Below the pieces are notes generated by a model. It was not told the DNA's origin. It saw only the letters and a program-made list of their open reading frames with translations, and made no database searches. A stretch of 7,150 nt of DNA, from the NCBI GenBank assembly GCA_013695195.1, contig JACDAY010000327.1, positions 1 to 7,150 on the forward strand, read 5' to 3'. Every line of letters begins with the position of its first letter. The first letter of the stretch is position 1. Below are positions 1 through 6,200 of this stretch, one piece after another. The position numbers and the translations under genes were made by a program. Origin of the DNA: Blastocatellia bacterium (GTDB lineage: Bacteria; Acidobacteriota; Blastocatellia; Pyrinomonadales; Pyrinomonadaceae).

Positions 1-86
1 GTCTTTTCTTTTGTCTGGGCTATTGCCGCTGCAAAACCGAGAATCAGGATTCCAAGAGTTAAAACAATTCTTGATAATTTTTTCAT
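1..86 (-). CDS. Exported protein, N-terminal signal peptide only (partial)
   Basis: The minus strand opens with ATG at 86-84 and stays open to the window edge, giving 28 codons. The peptide starts MKKLSRIVLTLGILILGF and continues AAAIAQTKEK. This is a classical Sec signal peptide: a positive n-region (K2, K3, R6), a hydrophobic core (about residues 7-18), and an A-x-A site (A21-I22-A23) predicting signal peptidase I cleavage before Q24. A good Shine-Dalgarno sequence, GAGGA (97-93), lies 6 nt upstream, which supports this start. The mature protein is beyond the left edge, so its function cannot be told; the product is probably periplasmic, secreted or outer-membrane. It is transcribed divergently from the permease gene. 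Confidence 0.75.
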   Translation of the reverse strand, partial: MKKLSRIVLTLGILILGFAAAIAQTKEK

Positions 87-92
87 TAATTT

Positions 93-97
93 TCCTC
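93..97 (-). promoter_or_regulatory. Shine-Dalgarno for the exported-protein gene
   Basis: On the minus strand the sequence reads GAGGAAAATTA followed by ATG. GAGGA is a strong anti-16S match with 6-nt spacing. It decides the start of the otherwise very short partial gene at the left edge. Confidence 0.7.
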
Positions 98-105
98 AGG
101 GTATC

Positions 106-134
106 TTTACGGAAAGTGGTTTTCAGAGTATAAA
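106..134 (+). promoter_or_regulatory. Candidate sigma70-type promoter of the permease gene
   Basis: TTTACG (106-111) and TATAAA (129-134) are separated by exactly 17 nt, matching the consensus at 4/6 and 5/6 positions. Transcription would start near 141 and give a leader of about 90 nt holding the whole heptamer inverted repeat. On the opposite strand TATACT (132-127) overlaps this -10 and could serve the divergent gene, but no convincing -35 accompanies it. This is a motif match only; A/T-rich DNA gives such matches by chance. Confidence 0.35.
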
Positions 135-150
135 CGAAAAGCACCTTTAA

Positions 151-230
151 ATTCCACATTCCAGATTCCAAAGTTCAAATTCGTTTTTCAATTTTTCAAT
201 CTGGAATTTGGAATCTGGAATCCCGAATTT
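151..230. repeat. Inverted repeat made of degenerate 7-nt units
   Basis: The left arm is a run of 7-mers: ATTCCAC, ATTCCAG, ATTCCAA, AGTTCAA (151-178). The right arm has GGAATTT, GGAATCT, GGAATCC, CGAATTT (203-230), the same unit in reverse complement. The core is a perfect 15-bp inverted repeat, 158-172 against 207-221, with a 34-nt loop. Weaker 7-nt periodicity continues back from 203 through TCAATCT and CAATTTT. The last unit ends directly at the ATG of the permease gene (231). In RNA this could form a long 5'-leader hairpin. It does not look like a terminator: there is no T-run after the stem, and the genes on either side are divergent. Confidence 0.75.
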
Positions 231-1553
231 ATGATTGAATCAAAACTCGTCCGAGGTCTCGGTCGTTGGGACCTCGTTGCAATAGTCATCAATACGGTGA
301 TCGGCGCCGGAATATTCGGCCTGCCTTCGAAGGCGTATGCGCTCATAGGTCCTTACAGCCTGGTCGCGATAGTCATTTGCGGCTGTATCATCGGCATTAT
401 TGTGCTTTGTTATGCCGAGGTCGCCAGCCGCTTTACGACGACGGGCGGCCCATACCTCTACGCACACGAAGCGTTCGGAACAGGAACCGCATTCGGCGTT
501 GGGTGGCTCAGTTTCGTTGTACGTGTCACCACGCAGGCGGCAAACATAAATTTGCTTGTCGTGTATCTGGGATTTTTGTGGCCGCCGGCAATGGGTCCGT
601 CTGTACGGATCGTGATGATAGCAGCAGTGCTAGTAGGTCTGTTCGTCGTTAATTTCGTAGGGATTCGTCAAGCGGCCGTCACTACAAATCTCCTAACCGT
701 TGGCAAGCTCCTGCCGATGATCATATTCATAGCGGTGGGGCTTTTCTTTGTTGACCCTTCACGGCTGAGCCTTGGGGAGTTGCCGCAGTATTCGTCGTTT
801 TCAAGCGCTGTCCTGCTCCTTCTGTATGCTTTTGTGGGATTTGAAAGCAGTGTCGTCGCGGCCGGTGAAACAAAAGACCCGCAGCGCGACTTTCCGTTTG
901 CACTGCTGGTCGGCCTCGGTATCATTGCCGCGTTTTACATTTTCATTCTGATAGTCTGCATCGGCACTCTGCCCGAGCTGGCCGCCTCTGAGCGGCCGCT
1001 CGCCGACGCGGCCAACCTCTTTATGGGACCGCTCGGTGCGGGCATGATCGCCGTCGGCGCAATCATTTCGATACTCGGCAATCTCAATACCGCCGTTCTT
1101 GCCGGTTCACGGATCATATACGCCATGGGCGAACGCCGCGAATTGCCCGGCGTGTTGGCAAAAACACATACCCGATTCCGAACTCCATACGTTTCTCTCG
1201 CCGTAATATCGGTCTGCACCTTTGTCTTTGCCATAAACTCGTCGTTCATCTCCGCTGTCGCTATCGCCACGATAACGCGGCTCCTTATTTACGCGACCAC
1301 CTGTCTGGCTCTGCCTGTTTTTCGCCGGCGCGCGGACATGCCGAAGGCCCTGTTTACCGCACCGCTCGGAGTCGGAGCGGCTGTCCTGTCTTTAGGTCTC
1401 ATAGCCTGGCTGTTAACAAATGTCGATTTTGCCAAAGAGGGCATTGGGATCATCATTGCGCTGGCCTTGGGATTGATATTGTATGTATGTTCCGGGTTAT
1501 TCGGACGCTTTACCGAAGAAGAAACACTTGGGCCGGAGCAGCCCAAAGAATGA
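231..1553 (+). CDS. APC-superfamily amino acid/polyamine permease
   Basis: This 440-residue integral membrane protein is a secondary transporter of the amino acid-polyamine-organocation superfamily, expected to import or exchange amino acids or amines across the inner membrane. Length and hydropathy fit 12 helices: roughly 13-38, 40-62, 85-113, 124-142, 153-175, 192-211, 224-247, 264-285, 317-335, 337-363, 373-397 and 403-424. Family signatures are the unwound helix-1 motif GAGIFG (25-30), the acidic YAEVASRF after helix 2 (61-68), the helix-6 signature FVGFESS (201-207) followed by AGETKDPQRDFP (211-222), and SRIIYAMGERRELP (293-306) after helix 8. The ATG at 231 is the natural start because helix 1 begins about 12 residues in. 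Its Shine-Dalgarno is weak: GGAA at 217-220, inside the repeat arm. The substrate cannot be fixed from sequence. The gene stands alone on this strand and ends 6 bp from the converging reductase gene. Confidence 0.9.
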   Translation: MIESKLVRGLGRWDLVAIVINTVIGAGIFGLPSKAYALIGPYSLVAIVICGCIIGIIVLCYAEVASRFTTTGGPYLYAHEAFGTGTAFGVGWLSFVVRVTTQAANINLLVVYLGFLWPPAMGPSVRIVMIAAVLVGLFVVNFVGIRQAAVTTNLLTVGKLLPMIIFIAVGLFFVDPSRLSLGELPQYSSFSSAVLLLLYAFVGFESSVVAAGETKDPQRDFPFALLVGLGIIAAFYIFILIVCIGTLPELAASERPLADAANLFMGPLGAGMIAVGAIISILGNLNTAVLAGSRIIYAMGERRELPGVLAKTHTRFRTPYVSLAVISVCTFVFAINSSFISAVAIATITRLLIYATTCLALPVFRRRADMPKALFTAPLGVGAAVLSLGLIAWLLTNVDFAKEGIGIIIALALGLILYVCSGLFGRFTEEETLGPEQPKE

Positions 1554-1559
1554 TGGAGT

Positions 1560-2591
1560 TTATTTGAAGACTCCTTCGCCCAGAAAGTTCTCTCTCAAGT
1601 AGCTGATGGTTTCCTGCAGCGTTTCCTGCGGGTCGCGCGGTGTGAAATCTAATTCTTCCTTAGCCTTCGCGGAATCGAAATACCAGAAATATTCAGCCTG
1701 CTCGACCTCTTTGGGCGCCACCGGCGAGGCTTTGCCCCAGTGTTTGAAGACCGAACTGATCAAACCTGCTCCCGTCATTGCAAGCTGTTTCGGCATTTTG
1801 AGCATTGGCGCCGATATACCGGAAAGCCTTTCGAGCCGTCCAAAAAAATCGGGAAACGTCATATTTGCAGCGCCCAAAAGATATTTTTCCCGATGTTTTC
1901 CTTTTTCGAGCGCGTTTATAAACGCCGCGGCCGAATCTCGGGCGTCTACAAAGTTGAGGCCTCCGCTCGGAGTATACGGAATTTTGCGGGCAAGAAAATC
2001 GAGAACGGGTTTGGTCGAGCTCAAACGCTCGTCGCCGTCGCCAAGCAAGAGCGATGGATTCATTATCACTAACTTCAATCCATCTCCGTCGAAACTTTCC
2101 AACGCCGTTCGCTCCTGATAATATTTCGACGCGTAATAAGCCCAACGTGAAAAAATATCAACCGGCTGCGGATAGGTTTCGTCAGCGATTTCCTCAGTGT
2201 CCGACACGGCAATTGTTCCACTCGAAGATGCCAAAACCATCGTTTTTACACCCGCTTCTTTCGCGGCTTCACAGAGGATTCTCGTGCCTTCGACGTGAAT
2301 CTTATTCATAACGGCCGCGTCTTCGTTGTCCCGCGAAACCTTTCCCGCCAGATGAAAGATCGCCGACACATTCTTGACCGCGTGTGCAACGTCCTCTCGA
2401 TTTGTAACCGAGCCTTCGACCGCCTTCACGCCCGCGTCCTTCATCCATTCGGGGACGTGTGAGGCCATTACGCGGAGCTTCTTCTCGCCGGCATCCAAAA
2501 ACTGTCTGACGATATGCGTTCCAAGAAAACCGGTTCCGCCCGTTATCAGAATCTTTTTTTCAGTTTTTGCCGAAGTTTTGGTTTTTGCCAT
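1560..2591 (-). CDS. NAD(P)-dependent epimerase/reductase, extended SDR (dihydroflavonol-reductase/HpnA-like)
   Basis: A 343-residue cytosolic oxidoreductase of the extended short-chain dehydrogenase family. After a lysine-rich N-tail (1-12), a Rossmann strand leads into GGTGFLG (18-24), the dinucleotide-binding GxxGxxG. IFHLAGKVS (78-86) follows, then the catalytic serine region LASSSGT (120-126) and Y152-x3-K156 in AYYASKYYQE. NPSLLLGDGD (178-187) and the GLNFVDARDSAAAF segment (211-224) resemble dihydroflavonol 4-reductase and hopanoid-associated HpnA-type proteins; this is recalled similarity, not an alignment. The substrate is unknown; reduction of a carbonyl or sugar-like group on a lipid intermediate is plausible given the lipid enzyme upstream. 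ATG 2591 is forced as the most upstream start, since the frame closes at the toxin stop codon (2609-2607). No clear Shine-Dalgarno is visible, so translation may depend on readthrough from the toxin gene 15 bp upstream. Confidence 0.9.
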   Translation of the reverse strand: MAKTKTSAKTEKKILITGGTGFLGTHIVRQFLDAGEKKLRVMASHVPEWMKDAGVKAVEGSVTNREDVAHAVKNVSAIFHLAGKVSRDNEDAAVMNKIHVEGTRILCEAAKEAGVKTMVLASSSGTIAVSDTEEIADETYPQPVDIFSRWAYYASKYYQERTALESFDGDGLKLVIMNPSLLLGDGDERLSSTKPVLDFLARKIPYTPSGGLNFVDARDSAAAFINALEKGKHREKYLLGAANMTFPDFFGRLERLSGISAPMLKMPKQLAMTGAGLISSVFKHWGKASPVAPKEVEQAEYFWYFDSAKAKEELDFTPRDPQETLQETISYLRENFLGEGVFK

Positions 2592-2606
2592 CCGATTTTT
2601 GAGATG

Positions 2607-2873
2607 CTATTCATAATGAGTCCACATCTGCAGGATACGGACAATTTTCTCATCCTTTCTTACGTCGTATACTAGCCGGTGGTGCACATTAATTCGTCGC
2701 GAGTACATACCACGAAATTCACCGCCCAACTTTTCATAAGGTGGTGGGGTTTGAAAAGGATGACTGCGAAGTATGTCCAGAAGGTCGCTCGTCCGCTTCC
2801 AAAGCTTTGTCCGGCGAAGCAATCGGGCATCTTTCAAAGAGCGCTTTTCGAATATGATCGTCCACTTACTCAA
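2607..2873 (-). CDS. yoeB: Type II toxin, Txe/YoeB family mRNA interferase
   Basis: An 88-residue RelE-fold toxin expected to bind the ribosomal A site and cleave mRNA during translation, and to be silenced by the partner antitoxin encoded immediately upstream. The diagnostic C-terminal half is intact: HPFQTPPPYEKL (38-49), FRGMYSRRIN (53-62), HHRLVYDV (64-71) and the terminal MWTHYE (83-88). By position against E. coli YoeB, the catalytic set E46, R65, H83, Y84 corresponds to E47, R66, H86, Y87, all present, so the toxin should be active. The start codon is TTG (2873-2871), overlapping the antitoxin stop TGA (2872-2870), with GAGGA (2887-2883) 9 nt upstream. The overlap implies translational coupling and lower toxin output. 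The SDR gene begins 15 bp after the stop, so readthrough of the toxin-antitoxin operon could reach it. Confidence 0.93.
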   Translation of the reverse strand: MSKWTIIFEKRSLKDARLLRRTKLWKRTSDLLDILRSHPFQTPPPYEKLGGEFRGMYSRRINVHHRLVYDVRKDEKIVRILQMWTHYE

Positions 2874-3142
2874 TCTGTCTCGTCCTCGTCAAGAATACGC
2901 ATGAACTCCTCTTCCGACAAAAACTCATCATCAGGCGTGTTAGAGGCCTTGAGAATTGATTCTCGAACACCAGGAATCGACGACAAATAAATAGTCTCTT
3001 CTATCGATCTCCAGTCCTCTTCGCTGATCAATACCGCGTTATTGCGCTTTGCGGTAATCAAAATCGGCTCGTGGGCCTCCGCAGTCTCGTCGATGAGGCC
3101 AAAAAATTTCGCTCTTGCCGCTGTTGCTGTTATCGTCCTCAT
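2870..3142 (-). CDS. yefM: Type II antitoxin, YefM/Phd family
   Basis: A 90-residue antitoxin and probable autorepressor. Residues 1-55 look like a Phd/YefM DNA-binding and dimerisation domain: the start MRTITATAARAKFFGLIDE, the strand EPILITAKRNNAVLIS (25-40) and EEDWRSIEET (41-50) are typical. The tail (71-90) is strongly acidic, with many D/E between positions 71 and 89, as expected of the disordered segment that wraps the basic toxin. The ATG (3142-3140) has Shine-Dalgarno AGGTG (3153-3149) with 6-nt spacing. It is first in the bicistronic operon, has its own promoter and operator just upstream, and overlaps the toxin gene by a few bases. Confidence 0.92.
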   Translation of the reverse strand: MRTITATAARAKFFGLIDETAEAHEPILITAKRNNAVLISEEDWRSIEETIYLSSIPGVRESILKASNTPDDEFLSEEEFMRILDEDETD

Positions 3143-3148
3143 AATTTA

Positions 3149-3153
3149 CACCT
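3149..3153 (-). promoter_or_regulatory. Shine-Dalgarno of the antitoxin gene
   Basis: The minus strand reads AGGTG, then TAAATT, then ATG. The 6-nt spacing fixes the antitoxin start. Together with ATG it is a stronger initiation signal than the TTG used by the toxin, consistent with antitoxin excess. Confidence 0.6.
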
Positions 3154-3170
3154 GTACAGTATTATGCACA
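3152..3170. promoter_or_regulatory. Putative YefM operator: TGTACA and TGCACA, 12 bp apart
   Basis: CTGTACAG (3152-3159) is a perfect 8-bp palindrome with TGTACA at 3153-3158. A one-mismatch copy, TGCACA, lies at 3165-3170. Centre-to-centre distance is exactly 12 bp, and the second site overlaps the -10 hexamer. The E. coli yefM-yoeB operator is known to use paired TGTACA-core palindromes spaced about 12 bp, so this reads as the autoregulatory site. Repressor binding here would occlude RNA polymerase. Binding itself is inferred. Confidence 0.65.
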
Positions 3171-3189
3171 TATTTTTTTAAACAATCAA
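3161..3189 (-). promoter_or_regulatory. Promoter of the toxin-antitoxin operon
   Basis: On the minus strand, TTGATT (3189-3184) and CATAAT (3166-3161) are separated by exactly 17 nt of A/T-rich spacer. They match the -35 and -10 consensus at 4/6 and 5/6 positions. The predicted start near 3154 gives a very short leader to the antitoxin ATG. The -10 is flanked and overlapped by the TGTACA-type operator sites, which strengthens the call. Confidence 0.6.
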
Positions 3190-3196
3190 GCATTTT

Positions 3197-3222
3197 GACC
3201 GTCACCCTCCGCACGGTGAGTC
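3197..3222 (-). terminator. Imperfect hairpin after the giant lipid gene, possible weak terminator
   Basis: TCACC (3202-3206) pairs with GGTGA (3215-3219) around an 8-nt loop. GAC (3197-3199) can pair with GTC (3220-3222) if two bases (3200-3201) bulge out. On the transcribed strand it begins just after the TAG stop and is followed only by a mixed A/T stretch, not a clean T-run. It may end or thin transcription of the lipid gene before the toxin-antitoxin promoter, but it is a weak structure. Confidence 0.25.
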
Positions 3223-3227
3223 ATTTC

Positions 3228-6200
3228 CTACTCATCGATCACTGGCTCCTGTTTCCTAGTCTTTCTACGTTCGGCCTTCCACAATTTTCGCACGGCGGCA
3301 ACGTCGAATTTATTACGCATGCCGTCACGCATGTTTTCGATCTCATGTTGAACCCGAGCAGCGACAAGGCGATAGGCTTCTGTATTCGGCACGCCTTCTG
3401 TCATTTTGGAAAGCTCGTCGTATTCCAAAAATTGCCCGACCTTTGCACCAATATTTGCGCCCAAGCTGTCTGTCGGCGGAATCGTCATGCCTTTCGGAAA
3501 CGCCTGGAAAGTTCCCGAGAGATAAACGGGAAGAATTCCGACCTTATCGTTCAAAGCGAGGTAGCCGATGATCGGCTTAAATTCCGCTATCTTACCCGAG
3601 GCCTGACGGCCGCCTTCGGGGAAGATCAATGTGTTGTAGCCTTCATTCAAAATTTGCGTAACGTGGCGCAGCGATTGACGCAGACTTCCGGTGCGCTCGA
3701 TCGGGATCAGAGTCGTAAAGTTATCCATATAAGCGCGTTTATATTTCGTGTCGAACCAATAATCCGCCGCGGCAACTGCGACGGTCTGCTCCGCTACGCC
3801 CTTGCCCAGAGCTTTTTTCACCAGGCCCATATCGAGATGAGAAACGTGATTGGATGCAACGATAAAATTCGTGTGGACCGGAACATTCGAGCCGCCTTCG
3901 ATCTTTGTATTCAGAACAGTGTCATAAAGTTTTTCCTGCGCGAAATCGATAATTTGATTGCCGACGCGCCGAACAATCGACGGGATGAATATTTCATCAT
4001 CTTTAATAATTTCGGTTTTCGGTTCGTCAACAAGTTTTTTAGATTTATCAATGCGCTGAACAGCGGTCACAAGCTCTCGAACGGTTTGCAGCTCGTTAAG
4101 CGTGTCGGGTGAAATTATCCTGCCGCCGGCATCCTCGACCGCGGCCTGCAGCTCGACAAACATTAAGCTGTCGAAACCGAGATCGGCCAGTTTATCCTCG
4201 ACGGAGATGTCCGATAGCGGCCGGTTTGAAACGCTTGCGACAACCTTGCGCAGCCATAAAATATTATCGTCGCCCTTTGATTCCGCTACCACTTTCGTCT
4301 TGGTTTTCGCCTTATCTTCTAGACCGCGAAGTATCTCCAAAACTTCGGGACGCTTCACTTTTCGCGTTGCCGTGCGAGGTAGTTCAAATGGCGTAGTGTG
4401 GAGTAACTTAACCCTTTTGAAAAACGGGAGCGCGGCGGACGTTTCGCGGAAATGATCTTCGACGCGTTTGTTTACGTCCGCCCGCGACAGTGCAATATCA
4501 AATTCATAATCAGGCACAACCAATGCGGAGATTTTTTCGCCGCCGTCGTCATCCGGCATTCCGACAACGCTCAACTCCTTGATATAAGGAGATTTACCAT
4601 AAATATCCTCTATCTCATCAGGGTAAATATTCTTGCCGTTCGAATCGATTATCACGTCTTTTGAACGGCCGACGATAAAGAGATTTCCGTCGTCGTCCAA
4701 TTTGCCCAGATCGCCCGTCTTCAGCCAGCGGTCCTGCAAAACGGATTCCGTTGCTTCCTCATTATTATAGTAACCGAGCATCACATTCTGCCCGCGTGCG
4801 AACACCTCGCCTACGCCATTTTCGTCAGGGTTCTCGATTCTCACCTCGATGCCGGGCAGTGCTTTGCCGACGCTGCCGCGGAGCAGCTTGTTCCCCGGAC
4901 GGGCAACCGTCAGAACCGGCGACGATTCCGTCAAACCGTAGCCTTCGAGTACTGTAAACCCGAGCCCGTGCAGGTCTTTCTGAACTTTTTCCGACAGCGC
5001 CGAACCGCCGGAGATCAAATATCGCATTCTGCCGCCCATACCCTCGTGAATCGGGAAAAAGACGATCGGGCCAAAATTAAACGGCGTGTTATCGCGAATC
5101 CAGGCGTTAAATTCGATGACGTTATCACCCATGTCTGCGATCCAATCGCCGCGTTCGCGAAGACGCGTTTTTATTCGCCGATGCAGCATTTCCCAAAGCG
5201 CGGGCACGCCGACCATTCCCGTAATGTGCCCGTTTTCCATGGCCCGCGTAAGTTCTTCGCCCGACAACTCGTCCAAATAAGTGATCTGTGTTCCGTTGGA
5301 AAAAGGCGTCAGAAAACCGGCCGAAAACTCAAATGTATGATGCATCGGCAAAACCGACAAAACGCCGTCGGTAATACTCATGTCGAGAACGCTCGAGAGC
5401 ATCGAGATCATATTCGTAAAGTTTTTGTGCGAGAGCATTACTGCCTTCGGCGTGCCCGTTGTACCTGAGGTGAATATGAGAGACGCGACCGAATTGGACA
5501 AAATCTTTTCGGGCAAAAGAGCCTGTCGCCGGGCTTCTTCGGTTGCCGATTGTATCTCGAAAACCTCGTCGAATGTCCATATTGGAACGCGGACACTCTT
5601 GTCCGCATCGCCGCTTGCGGCGATAGCAGTCTCCTTGTATGTCTTGTCTTTCCGGATCCTCGGTTCGGTGCGGACAGGAGTGTCTGCGTTCCAGATCTCC
5701 GCCAACTTTTCTTGCAGATCCGGATTCTCTTTCGCAAGTTTTGGGCTCAGAACAACCGCCGAAGCCTCGCCTGCACGTGCAAAATTAATAATTTCCGCAA
5801 CTGAGCTCGCCGGATCGATAGGAATAGCAGTCGCTCCGGCTTTCAAAATACCGAAATATGTCATACCCCATTCGGGCATATTGTGCGAAAACAATATCAC
5901 CCGATCGCTTTGCCTGATGCCTTTGTCCGCGAGAAAACCAGCGGCCCTGTGCGTCAATTCTCTCACGTCTTCGAATGTATATTGCTCTTTGCGGCCGTTG
6001 CGTTCGATACGCATTGCAACCCGGGTTGAAAATCGTTTCGTTGAAGTGTCGAATAGATCGAGCAGATCGTTGTATGTATAAGAACGGCGTTCCTGAATTT
6101 TGAGATCTTCCTCGAGCTTGGGCAGAACCCATTTACGCATTCCGGGAAAATGCACTTTTAACCAATAGTGGTACCAATCCAGATTTTCCGGATACCAGGG

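Noticed and set aside
87..230. Small RNA gene or riboswitch in the divergent intergenic region
   Set aside because: The only structure seen is the heptamer inverted repeat; no known riboswitch core or sRNA terminator could be recognised.
1555..1574. GGAGT…ACTCC hairpin between the convergent stop codons as a bidirectional terminator
   Set aside because: The stem is only 5 bp with a 10-nt loop, overlaps the end of the SDR gene, and has no T-run on either side.
1912..1925. Perfect 14-bp palindrome GCGTTTATAAACGC
   Set aside because: It lies inside the SDR coding sequence, encoding an ordinary helix. One such palindrome in about 7 kb is close to chance expectation.
3042..4112. 356-codon plus-strand open frame
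   Set aside because: It lies antisense to the antitoxin start, its promoter region and the PlsC/ACP end of the megaenzyme. It shows no recognisable domain and is a shadow of the coding strand.
5380..6081. 233-codon plus-strand open frame
   Set aside because: It is antisense to the conserved ligase core, whose motifs are unmistakable in the minus frame; no independent protein features were seen.
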